A stretch of DNA of 64,000 bases from Rhipicephalus microplus (taxonomy: Eukaryota; Arthropoda; Arachnida; Ixodida; Ixodidae): NCBI RefSeq assembly GCF_043290135.1, contig NW_027464602.1, positions 2,418,001 to 2,482,000 of the forward strand, given 5' to 3'. Shown here piece after piece: positions 23,101-31,550 of the stretch; the stretch's first letter is position 1; each line of letters starts with the position of its first letter. The notes under the pieces are model-generated. The model searched no databases. It saw only the letters and a list, made by a program, of their open reading frames with translations, and was not told the origin of the DNA. The translations under genes were made by a program, and so were the position numbers.

Positions 23101-24575
23101 AGGCAGTCGTGCTCCACTCTTACCACCATCAGAACATATCTTCAAAGCTATCAGCACAAAGAAAAAAGCAACACACCACTCCCGGGAGGGCTCGAACCTC
23201 CAACTTTTCGGTTAACAGCCGATCGCGCTGGCCAATTGCTCCACGGAGACAGTCCTGCTCCACTCTCACCACCATTAGAACATATCTTTCAAGCTATCAG
23301 CCCAAAGAAAAAAAAAAGCGCCGCACCACCACCGGGTGGGCTCGAACCTCCAACCTTTTGGTTAACGGCCGATCGCGCTAGCCAATTGCGCCATGGAGAC
23401 AGTCCTGCTCCACTCTCACCACCATCAGAACATATCTTCAAAGCTATTAGCGCAAAGAAAAAAAGCGCCGCGCCACCTTCGGGTGGGCTCGAACCTCCAA
23501 CCTTTCGGTTAACAGCCGATCGCGCTAACCCATTGCGCCACGGGGACAGTCTTGCTCCACTCTCACCACTATCAGAACATATCTTCAAAGCTATCAGCGC
23601 CAAGAAAAAAAAGCGCCGCACCACCACCAGGTGGGCTCGAACCTCCAACCTTTCGGTTAACAGCCGATCGCGTTAGCCAATTGCGCCACAGAGACAGTCT
23701 TGCTCCACTCTCAACACCATCAGAACATATCTTCAAAGCTACAAGCGCAAAAAAAAGCGCCGCACCACCACCGGGTGGGCTCGAACCTCCAACCTTTCGG
23801 TTAACAGCCGATCGCGCTGGCCAATTGCGCCACGGGGACAGTCTTGCTCCACCCTCACCACCATCAGAACATATCTTCAAAGCTATCAGCGCAAAGAAAA
23901 AAAAGCGCCGCACCACCACCGGGTGTGCTCGAACCTCCAACCTTTCGTTTAACAGCCGATTGCGCTAGCCAATTGCGCCAGGGAGACAGTCCTGCTCCAC
24001 TCTCACCACCATCAGAACATATCTTCAAAGCTATCAGCCCAAAGAAAAAAAAGCACCGCACCACCACCGGGTGGGTTCGAACCTCCAACCTTTCGTTTAA
24101 CAGCCAATCGCGCTAGCCAATTGCGCCACGGAGACAGTCCTGCTCCACTCTCACCACCATCAGAACATATCTTCAAAGCTATCAGCACAAAGAAAAAAAA
24201 GCGCCGCACCACCACCGGGTAGGCTCGAAACTCCAACCTTTCGGTTAACAGCCGATCGCGCTAGCCAATTGCGCCATGGAGACAGTCCTGCTCCCCTCTC
24301 ACCACCATCAGAACATATCTTCAAAGCTATTAGCGCAAAGAAAAAAAGCGCCGCGCCACCACTGGGTGGGCTCGAACCTCCAACCTTTCGGTTAACAGCC
24401 GATCGCGCTAACCCAATGCGCCACGGGGACAGTCTTGCTCCACTCTCACCACCATCAGAACATATCTTCAAAGCTATCAGCGCAAAGAAAAAAAAGCGCC
24501 GCACCACCACCGGGTGGGCTCGAACCTCCAACCTTTCGGTTAACAGCCGATCGCGCTAGCCAATTGCGCCATGGA

Positions 24576-24722
24576 AAAAACTTCTAGGCGCGTAAAACTT
24601 CAGACAACTAACATAAGAGACAAGGACGAGCGCTCGTCCTTGTCTCTTATGTTAGTTGTCTGAAGTTTTACGCGCCTAGAAGTTTTATATGGATTACCAA
24701 CTAGCCCAATCCCACACTTTAC
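24576..24722 (-). mobile_element. SINE-like or foldback insertion in the array (147 bp)
   Basis: The array is interrupted by 147 bp of unrelated sequence flanked by the 12-bp direct repeat TTGCGCCATGGA (24564-24575 and 24723-24734), a target duplication. Minus-strand reading gives GTAAAGTGTGGGATTGGGC, TAGTTGGTAATCC, a long palindrome and a terminal T-run. TGGGCTAGTTGG resembles a Pol III A box. A 12-bp duplication fits target-primed retroposition, so a truncated tRNA-type SINE (ticks carry one called Ruka) is possible but not confirmed. A foldback element is the alternative. It split a tRNA-like unit within its first 15 nt. Confidence 0.55.
24577..24686. repeat. Perfect 110-bp palindrome (55-bp arms, no spacer)
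   Basis: The arms 24577-24631 and 24632-24686 are exact reverse complements meeting at GACGAGC|GCTCGTC. The next outward pair (A at 24576, A at 24687) does not match. It would form a long hairpin in single-stranded DNA or RNA. Confidence 0.95.
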
Positions 24723-26393
24723 TTGCGCCATGGAGACAGTCTTGCTCCTCTCTCAACACCATCAGAACATATCTTCAAAGCTACAAGCGCAAAGAGAAAA
24801 AAGCGCCGCACCACCACAGGGTGGGCTCGAACCTCCAACCTTTCGGTTAACAGCCAATCGCGTTAGCCAATTGCGCCACAGAGACAGTCCTGCTCCACTC
24901 TTACCACCATCAGAACATATCTTCAAAGCTATCAGCACAAAGAGAAAAAAGCGCCGCACCACCACCGGGTGGGCTCGAAACTCCAACCTTTCGGTTAACA
25001 GCCGATCGCGCTAGCCAATTGCGCCATGGAGACAGTCCTGCTCCACTCTCACCACCGTCATAACATATCTTCAAAGCTATTACCACAAAGAAAAAAGCAA
25101 CACACCACTCCTGGGAGGGCTCGAAACTCCAACCTTTCGGTTAACAGCTGATCGCGCTAGCCAATTGCTCCACGGAGACAGTCCTGCTCCACTCTCACCA
25201 CCATTAGAACATATCTTTCAAGCTATCAGCCCAAAGAAAAAAAAAAGCGCCGCACCACCACCGGGTGGGCTCGAACCTCCAACCTTTTGGTTAACGGCCG
25301 ATCGCGCTAGCCAATTGCGCCACGGAGACAATTGTGCTCCACGCTCACCAACATCAGAAAATATCTTCAAAGCTATCATCGCAAAGAAAAAAGCAACACA
25401 CCCCACCCGGGAGGGCTCGAACCTCCAACTTTTTGGTTAAAAGCCGATCGCGCTAGCCAATGGCGCCACGGGGACAGTCCTGCTCCACTCTCACCACCGT
25501 CAGAACATTTCTTCAGAGCTATCAGCCTAAAGAAAAAAAGCGCCGATCCACCATCGGGTGGGCTCGAACCTACAACCTTTCGGTTAACAGCCGATCGCGC
25601 TAGCCAATTGCGCCACAGAGACAGTCGTGCTTCACTCTCACCACCGTCAGACCATTTCTTCAGAGCTATCGCCCCAAAGAAAAAAAAAGCGCCGCACCAC
25701 CACCGGGTGGGCTCGAACCTCCAACCTTTCGGTTATCAGCCGATCGCGCTAGCCAATTGCGCCATGGAGACAGTCCTGCTCCACTCTCACCACCATCAGA
25801 ACATATCTTCAAAGCTATTAGCGCAAAGAAAAAAAGCGCCGCACCACCACCAGGTGGGCTCGAACCTCCAACCTTTCGGTTAACAGCCGATCGCGCTAGC
25901 CAATTGCGCCACAGAGACAGTCTTGCTCCACTCTCAACACCATCAGAACATATCTTCAAAGCTACAAGCGCAAAAAAAAGCGCCGCACCACCACCGGGTG
26001 GGCTCGAACCTCCAACCTTTCGGTTAACAGCCGATCGCGCTGGCCAATTGCGCCACGGGGACAGTCTTGCTCCACCCTCACCACCATCAGAACATATCTT
26101 CAAAGCTATCAGCGCAAAGAAAAAAAAGCGCCGCACCACCACCGGGTGTGCTCGAACCTCCAACCTTTCGGTTAACAGCCGATCGCGCTAGCCAATTGCG
26201 CCAGGGAGACAATCCTGCTCCACTCTCACCACCATCAGAACATATCTTCAAAGCTATCAGCCCAAAGAAAAAAAAGCACCGCACCACCACCGGGTGGGTT
26301 CGAACCTCCAACCTTTCGTTTCACAGCCAATCGCGCTAGCCAATTGCGCCACGGAGACAGTCCTGCTCCACTCTTACCACCATCAGAACATAT
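24723..26393 (-). repeat. tRNA-Asn-derived satellite array, block 2
   Basis: The array continues after the SINE-like insert in the same orientation, for about 11 units. From about 25165 the order of unit variants matches 33564-34793 (offset 8399-8400). The block ends at the ATAT target site of the retrotransposon. Confidence 0.9.
26390..26393. repeat. Target site duplication ATAT (left copy)
   Basis: ATAT precedes the left LTR and is repeated at 31547-31550 directly after the right LTR. The uninterrupted array sequence has it once (AGAACATATCTTC). Confidence 0.9.
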
Positions 26394-26557
26394 TGTTGCG
26401 TGAAGGCACAAGGGAAACTAGGCGTTTTAAAATATATTTACACAGCGCCAACGCGCAAGCCAAGATGGCGAACAAGAGAGAGCGCGCGCACACACAAAAT
26501 CACCTCGTCTTCCTCAGCGCCTATCTCACTGTTTAAGTGGGGCATTGTCTCGTAACA
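26394..26557 (-). repeat. 3' LTR (164 bp)
   Basis: Identical to 31383-31546. In element orientation it starts TGTTACGAGACAATG and ends CTTCACGCAACA. An AT-rich TAAATATATTTTAAAA stretch and a CGCCATCTTGG motif lie inside. Just upstream (26558-26570, minus strand CACCCGGGGGTTA) is a short G-run that may serve as the polypurine tract. Confidence 0.95.
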
Positions 26558-26593
26558 TAACCCCCGGGTGCTGAAGCACCGTCTCGGTGCTTT

Positions 26594-29500
26594 CTATTGT
26601 GTTGCCGAGTGGTAAAGCTTAAGGCGGGATACGTGGACAATGTCTGTAGACAGCGAAGCGGAGGCGGAGGAAGACTCGAGCGGGGCTATCTCGTATGTCA
26701 CATCTGTCACCTGGCGCAATACGCGGTAGGGTCCCGAGTACCGGGAAAGCAGTTTTTCAGAAAGTCCGACGCGTCTAGTCGGAGTCCACAATAGCACAAG
26801 AGAACCTGGTGTAAAGGAAATTTGGCGGTGATGTGAGTCGTAACGATGCCGCTGGTGATCTTGCGATGCTAAAAGGCGCTGACGAGCAACTTCTCGTGCT
26901 TTGCGAGCCCTGGTGATAGCATCACGGGTGTATTCAGTCGTGAAGTCGACGGCTGTCGGAAAGATGGTGTCGAAAGGTAAAGTTGGATGACGGCCAAACA
27001 CCAGATAGAAAGGTGAAAAACCAGCTGCATCATGGCGTGAAGAATTATAGGCAAACGTAACGAAGGGCAATGCAACGTCCCAGTCCTGGTGGTCGGACGA
27101 TACGTACATAGCGAGCATATCAGTTAAAGTCCGGTTGAATCGTTCAGTGAGTCCGTTAGTTTGCGGGTGGTAAGCTGTCGTAAATTTATGTTTCGTCTCG
27201 CAGGAGCGAAGCAGGTCGTCGATAACTCGGGAAAGGAAATAGCGCCCACGATCTGTTAGGAGTTGGCGTGGGGCGCCATGGTGAAGTATGACGTCGTGCA
27301 GGAGAAAATCGGCAACGTCTGTGGCGCAGCTGGTTGGCAAAGCCCGCGTGATAGCGTACCGGGTTGTATGATCCGTCGCGACAGCTATCCACTTATTCCC
27401 CAAAGTGGATGCAGGGAAAGGGCCTAGGAGGTCAAGACCAAGTCGGAAGAAGGGATCAAAGGGAACGTCAAGTGGTTGAAGGAACCCGGCAGGACTCATA
27501 GAAGGTTTTTTGCGGCGTTGACACTGATCGCATGAGGCGACGTAGCTGCGGACCGAGCGATAAAGACTGGGCCAGTAAAATCGACGCTGTACGCGGTCAT
27601 ACGTCCGAGACAGTCCGAGGTGACCGGCAGTGGGAGCGTCATGAAGCTGGCCGATCACGCTCGCACGTAAGTGGGAAGGTACTACAAGGAGCAGTTCGTG
27701 TCCATCAGGGCGGACGTTGCAACGGTACAATGTGTCATCCTTAAGCACGAACAATCGAGTAGAAGGATCGGGTGCCGCAGAATGAAGCTTCTCGATGATG
27801 TTACGCAAGGTAGGATCTCGGCGCTGTTCCTCACGGATGTTGCTTAAAGCGGAGAGAGACAGCACACATGGCGATTCATCGAACGCTTCAGGTGGGTCCA
27901 CTGGATTCCGAGATAAGCAGTCAGCGTCATGGTGTAAACGGCCAGATTTGTAGGACACCGAGTAGTTATACTCTTGAAGCCGTAGTGCCCATCGACCAAG
28001 GCGCCCAGTGGGGTCCTTCAAGGACGAGAGCCAGCAAAGTGCGTGGTGATCGGTTATGACAGTGAAATGTCGACCATGTAAATAAGGCCGAAATTTTGCT
28101 ACTGCCCAAACGAGAGCAAGGCATTCCCTTTCGGTGATGGAGTAGTTCCTTTCCGCCTGCGAGAGGAGACGGCTGGCATAGGCGATAACGCGGGCGCAGC
28201 CGCTTTGATGCTGAACCAAAACAGCACCGATTCCGTAACCGCTGGCATCTGTGTGTACTTCTGTAGGGGCAGAAACGTCGAAATGGGCCAGAACAGGTGG
28301 TTTTGTTAGCGATTCAATAAGTGTAGAGAACGCCGTAGCCTGCGCAGCGCCCCATGTGAATGAGACATCTTTTCTCAATAAGTCTGTGAGAGGACGGGCG
28401 ACTTCCGCAAAGTTGTTCACAAAACGTCGAAAGTACGAGCACAGACCGAGAAAGCTGCGTACTTCTTTAGTGCAGGTCGGAACAGGGAAGTTACGCACGG
28501 CTCGCACTTTATCGGGATCAGGACGTACACCAGAGGAGTCGACAAGGTGGCCCAACATTGTTAGTTGCTGGCGTCCGAAGTGACACTTTGACGAGTTCAG
28601 TTGGAGACCGGCATTGCGAAATACGGCCAGTATTGAGGAAACGCGGTCGAGGTGGGTTTCAAAGGTCGGGGAAAAGACGATAACGTCGTCAAGGTAGCAT
28701 AGACAAATTGACCATTTGAACCCACGCAAAAGAGAGTCCATCATCCGCTCGAAGGTGGCTGGAGCGTTGCATAATCCGAAGGGCATGACCTTAAATTGGT
28801 AAAGACCATCGGGGGTGACAAAAGCGGTCTTCTCGCGGTCCATGTCATCGACAGCAATTTGCCAGTAACCTGCTCTTAGATCAATAGAAGAAAAATACTT
28901 AGCGCCGTGAAGACAATCTAGGGCGTCGTCTATGCGCGGTAGCGGGTAGACGTCTTTTTTAGTGATCTTGTTCAGATGTCGGTAGTCAACACAGAATCGC
29001 CAAGTGTTGTCCTTCTTTTTGACAAGAACAACAGGGGAAGCCCATGGACTACATGATGGTTCAATTATGTCTTTGGCGAGCATGTTGTCGACTTCTGCTT
29101 GAATTATGTGACGCTCGGTCGAAGATACGCGGTATGGCCGTCGATGGACAGGGGAGGCATCGCCGGTGTCAATGCGGTGCTTTACCGCACTGGTTTGACC
29201 TAGTGGACGATCACAAAAGTCAAATACGTCCCAGTATGACTCAAGAACGCGAAGGAGTTCGTCAGCTTGATGCGGCAAAAGGTCTGACGCGATCATTTTT
29301 TTAACATCAGGAGACGGGCTTCCTTGCGAAGATCGAGCATGTGTGAAGTTGGAGTGTCGAGCCTCGTTCGAAGACAGAGCTGATATGACGCATTCTTCAG
29401 AAGGAGTCAGCATGGCGAGGGCGATTCCGCGCGGAAGCACTTGCGGACACAGAGCAAAGTTGAGCACAGGAATGCAGGCGCGGTTTGCACGTAACTGAAT

Positions 29501-30166
29501 AACAGTGTGTGGTAAGGTAACACTGTGGGTCAAGAGAAGGGATGTGATGGGCGCGAGCACATAGTCACCATCGGATACAGGTGGCGAGGGCGTAACGGTG
29601 ATGCAGGTCACAGTTTGCGGTAACAAACGGACATGTTCAGCAGAGCACATACGGGCTTGCGGTCGACTGGGCGGATCAATCGGACACGGTAGGTCAAGTT
29701 GCACAGTACCGGCTGAACAGTCGATGAGAGCGGAATGAGTGGACAAAAAGTCAAGGCCGAGGATCACGTCATTGGTGCAATGAGAAAGAACAGTGAAGAG
29801 AACTGAAGTTTGACGGCCGGCAATAGTAACGCGTGCAGTACAGACGCCAATAACAGCAGCCGTACTACCATCAGCAACGCGAACGCTGCGTGAAGGGGCT
29901 GGAGTAAGTACTTTCTTTAAGCGGTCTCGAATGTGCAGGCTCATCACAGAAATATGGGCGCCAGTGTCTACTAAGGCTTTAACAGATAAACCGTCCACTT
30001 CAACGTCGATCAAGTTCTGATTGGTCGGGAGCGTCAACAGAGGAATTGGAGAGCAAGTCGTATCAGCAGCGTCACCTCCAGGAGCTGCAGCCGTTAGTTT
30101 TCCGAAGAAAACCGCCGGGCAGAGGACGGGGACGGGGAACGAGGTGGTGGTGGAGATCGGGAAAAT
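26594..30166 (-). CDS. pol: Ty3/gypsy Pol polyprotein (protease, RT, RNase H, integrase)
   Basis: The frame is open from 30166 down to the stop at 26594. There is no ATG near its start (the codon at 30037 is TTG), so it is probably made by a -1 shift from gag. Numbering from 30037: protease DTGA at 24-27 with ILGLDFL at 92-98; reverse transcriptase about 320-500 with YLDD at 448-451; RNase H with TDASG (D597), TEREC (E637) and TDHHAL (D663); integrase zinc-binding H799, H806, C836, C839; integrase catalytic D869, D929, E965 (35 residues between the last two, a DD35E triad); and a C-terminal GPYRVLRQV (GPY/F) module. There is no chromodomain and no internal stop. All catalytic residues are present, so it appears functional. 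Confidence 0.95.
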   Translation of the reverse strand: MFPISTTTSFPVPVLCPAVFFGKLTAAAPGGDAADTTCSPIPLLTLPTNQNLIDVEVDGLSVKALVDTGAHISVMSLHIRDRLKKVLTPAPSRSVRVADGSTAAVIGVCTARVTIAGRQTSVLFTVLSHCTNDVILGLDFLSTHSALIDCSAGTVQLDLPCPIDPPSRPQARMCSAEHVRLLPQTVTCITVTPSPPVSDGDYVLAPITSLLLTHSVTLPHTVIQLRANRACIPVLNFALCPQVLPRGIALAMLTPSEECVISALSSNEARHSNFTHARSSQGSPSPDVKKMIASDLLPHQADELLRVLESYWDVFDFCDRPLGQTSAVKHRIDTGDASPVHRRPYRVSSTERHIIQAEVDNMLAKDIIEPSCSPWASPVVLVKKKDNTWRFCVDYRHLNKITKKDVYPLPRIDDALDCLHGAKYFSSIDLRAGYWQIAVDDMDREKTAFVTPDGLYQFKVMPFGLCNAPATFERMMDSLLRGFKWSICLCYLDDVIVFSPTFETHLDRVSSILAVFRNAGLQLNSSKCHFGRQQLTMLGHLVDSSGVRPDPDKVRAVRNFPVPTCTKEVRSFLGLCSYFRRFVNNFAEVARPLTDLLRKDVSFTWGAAQATAFSTLIESLTKPPVLAHFDVSAPTEVHTDASGYGIGAVLVQHQSGCARVIAYASRLLSQAERNYSITERECLALVWAVAKFRPYLHGRHFTVITDHHALCWLSSLKDPTGRLGRWALRLQEYNYSVSYKSGRLHHDADCLSRNPVDPPEAFDESPCVLSLSALSNIREEQRRDPTLRNIIEKLHSAAPDPSTRLFVLKDDTLYRCNVRPDGHELLLVVPSHLRASVIGQLHDAPTAGHLGLSRTYDRVQRRFYWPSLYRSVRSYVASCDQCQRRKKPSMSPAGFLQPLDVPFDPFFRLGLDLLGPFPASTLGNKWIAVATDHTTRYAITRALPTSCATDVADFLLHDVILHHGAPRQLLTDRGRYFLSRVIDDLLRSCETKHKFTTAYHPQTNGLTERFNRTLTDMLAMYVSSDHQDWDVALPFVTFAYNSSRHDAAGFSPFYLVFGRHPTLPFDTIFPTAVDFTTEYTRDAITRARKAREVARQRLLASQDHQRHRYDSHHRQISFTPGSLVLLWTPTRRVGLSEKLLSRYSGPYRVLRQVTDVTYEIAPLESSSASASLSTDIVHVSRLKLYHSATQ
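30094..30166 (-). promoter_or_regulatory. gag-pol overlap, presumed -1 frameshift window
   Basis: The pol frame opens after a TAG at 30167-30169 and the gag frame closes at 30094, leaving 73 nt in which a -1 shift can join them. No canonical X-XXY-YYZ heptamer is present in the gag frame. The nearest candidates are CGG-TTT-TCT and TCG-GAA-AAC just before the gag stop. Confidence 0.55.
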
Positions 30167-31311
30167 CTACGTCGAGGTGAAGGTGAGCGACTGTACTGGG
30201 CAGTGGTCGTAGTGGTCGGGTCGTAATTAGCTGAGCCATCACGCCGTGGTGGTTCCTGGTCATAGAGGTGGGCCGGTGAATGGGGTTTGGAGAAGTTTGG
30301 GTTTGCCCGATACGGTGAGGTCCACGTGCTTCGGCAATGACGGGAAATGTGTCCCACTCGTTCACATCGGAAGCAAATCGGCCTGTCATCAGGCGTTCTC
30401 CACGCATTTGGGTCACGATTACGTGGAGCAGGGCGGCGATACTGCTGTGGGTGGCTCGGGGTAGACGAACTGACAGCGCCGGGACGGTGCACAGAACAGA
30501 CTGTGTGAACACCCGCGTTGGCTAGTTCCTGGCGAACAACGGTCTGTATTAGCGATATGGTCGGCTGAGGATCACTCGGTGCCAGTGCTCTCAAGGGGGC
30601 GGGTGAGATGGCTTCGATTTCACGGCGTACAATTCTCGTGATGTCACTGGAGTGTGAATTGGGCAGGGTCGGTACACAGAGATCCGCACATGTTGACGTC
30701 GCAGCAGTGTTGGGAAGGCGCGTAAAGTGGTAAGCAATGCGACGGCTTTTAGCCTCTTGAAACTGTTGGCACTCCAGGATAACATCTTGCACGGTGGAAC
30801 AGCCTTTGCACACAATGAGGTTAAATGCATCGTCTGCGATGCCCTTGAGCACGTGCGCTACCTTGTCGGCTTCAGCCATGGTTCGGTCAACTTTACGGCA
30901 AAGGGTCAGCACATCTTGAATATACGCCAGGTAGGACTCCGTGGACGTCTGAACACGTGTGCCAAGTTCTTTCCTAGCGGCCTGCTTGCAGCCGGCAGAT
31001 TGACCAAACAACTCGCGTAATTTGGTCTTGCATACGTCCCAGCTTGTGATACCGTCCACATTGTTATTAAACCACGCCTTGGCCGTTCCTTGTAAATAAA
31101 AGATGATGTTTGCCAGCATTAAGGTTGGGTCCCACCTGTGATTTGTGCTGAAGAGTTCGTAGAGTTTAAGCCACTCATCCACGTCCTCGCCGTCCGTTCC
31201 CGAAAAGTTGCCGGGATCGCGGGGTGGAGCGGCCACGAGATAAACAGGAGAGGTCGGCGCCATTGATGCATTGGGCGTAGCAGTTGAGGAAGCGTCGCTG
31301 CCGGTGGACAT
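30094..31311 (-). CDS. gag: Ty3/gypsy Gag polyprotein
   Basis: The protein has 405 residues if it starts at the ATG at 31311. The frame stays open upstream through the primer-binding site into the LTR (to 31482). That extension is unlikely to be in the protein because it overlaps LTR sequence. The first part (FSGTDGEDVDEWLKLYELF, then LQGTAKAWFNN) is a typical retrotransposon gag core. A CX2CX4HX4C zinc knuckle (CFRCERVGHISRHC) lies at residues 313-326, followed by an Arg/Ser/Pro-rich tail. Gag packages the element RNA. It ends at TAA (30094-30096), inside the pol frame. Confidence 0.92.
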   Translation of the reverse strand: MSTGSDASSTATPNASMAPTSPVYLVAAPPRDPGNFSGTDGEDVDEWLKLYELFSTNHRWDPTLMLANIIFYLQGTAKAWFNNNVDGITSWDVCKTKLRELFGQSAGCKQAARKELGTRVQTSTESYLAYIQDVLTLCRKVDRTMAEADKVAHVLKGIADDAFNLIVCKGCSTVQDVILECQQFQEAKSRRIAYHFTRLPNTAATSTCADLCVPTLPNSHSSDITRIVRREIEAISPAPLRALAPSDPQPTISLIQTVVRQELANAGVHTVCSVHRPGAVSSSTPSHPQQYRRPAPRNRDPNAWRTPDDRPICFRCERVGHISRHCRSTWTSPYRANPNFSKPHSPAHLYDQEPPRRDGSANYDPTTTTTAQYSRSPSPRRRFSRSPPPPRSPSPSSARRFSSEN

Positions 31312-31363
31312 GTTGGGAGCAGAGACTAGGCGTCCGCTGCGTAACTCCGTCGTGCGTTGTAAC

Positions 31364-31382
31364 CCAGCACCTTCCACCAAAA
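31364..31382 (-). promoter_or_regulatory. Putative primer-binding site
   Basis: Directly inside the 5' LTR, after TTT, the minus strand reads TGGTGGAAGGTGCTGGG. The leading TGG fits a tRNA 3' CCA end. The primer tRNA could not be assigned; it does not match the acceptor of tRNA-Asn. Confidence 0.5.
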
Positions 31383-31546
31383 TGTTGCGTGAAGGCACAA
31401 GGGAAACTAGGCGTTTTAAAATATATTTACACAGCGCCAACGCGCAAGCCAAGATGGCGAACAAGAGAGAGCGCGCGCACACACAAAATCACCTCGTCTT
31501 CCTCAGCGCCTATCTCACTGTTTAAGTGGGGCATTGTCTCGTAACA
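31383..31546 (-). repeat. 5' LTR (164 bp)
   Basis: Identical to the LTR at 26394-26557. It would hold the element promoter. A TAAATATATTTTAAAA stretch near its inner end and a YY1/PHO-like AAGATGGCG (plus strand 31451-31459) are visible. Confidence 0.95.
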
Positions 31547-31550
31547 ATAT
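31547..31550. repeat. Target site duplication ATAT (right copy)
   Basis: Matches 26390-26393. After it the array resumes mid-unit with CTTCAAAGCTATCAGC. Confidence 0.9.

Larger units (their letters stand above)
7696..24575 (-). repeat. tRNA-Asn-derived satellite array, block 1 (about 114 units of ~148 bp)
   Basis: Head-to-tail units, all with the tRNA-like part on the minus strand. On that strand a unit reads: tRNA-like 74 nt starting GTCTCCGTGGCGCAATTGG, a 9-10 nt trailer, a T-run of 5-10, then TTTGCGCTGATAGCTTTGAAG, ATATGTTCTGATGGTGG, GAGAGTGGAGCAGGACT and the next unit. The first recognisable unit starts at about 7696 and is less regular than those inside, as is usual at satellite edges. 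Units differ by scattered substitutions, by T-run length and by the form of the acceptor/T-arm. Several multi-unit blocks recur almost unchanged. The block is interrupted by a SINE-like insert at 24576. The unit count is length divided by unit size. Confidence 0.9.
26394..31546 (-). mobile_element. Full-length Ty3/gypsy LTR retrotransposon (5153 bp)
   Basis: A complete element lies on the minus strand: 5' LTR 31383-31546, gag, pol, 3' LTR 26394-26557. The two 164-bp LTRs are identical as read by eye, start TG and end CA, and the insert is flanked by ATAT. The protein order protease, reverse transcriptase, RNase H, integrase defines Ty3/gypsy. There is no third frame for an envelope. Both large frames are intact. 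Identical LTRs and intact frames mean the insertion is recent and the element may still be active. It inserted between two tRNA-like units of the satellite. Confidence 0.95.

Noticed and set aside
24564..24734. Assembly chimera as the explanation for the insert
   Set aside because: The clean 12-bp direct repeat on both sides fits a real insertion; the palindrome still needs a long-read check, so this is not fully excluded.
31312..31482. N-terminal extension of Gag with a hydrophobic, signal-like start
   Set aside because: It is read through LTR and primer-binding sequence; the ATG at 31311 precedes the gag core and is the more likely start.
26394..31546. Envelope gene that would make the element an errantivirus
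   Set aside because: Only about 36 bp separate the pol stop from the 3' LTR, leaving no room for a third frame.
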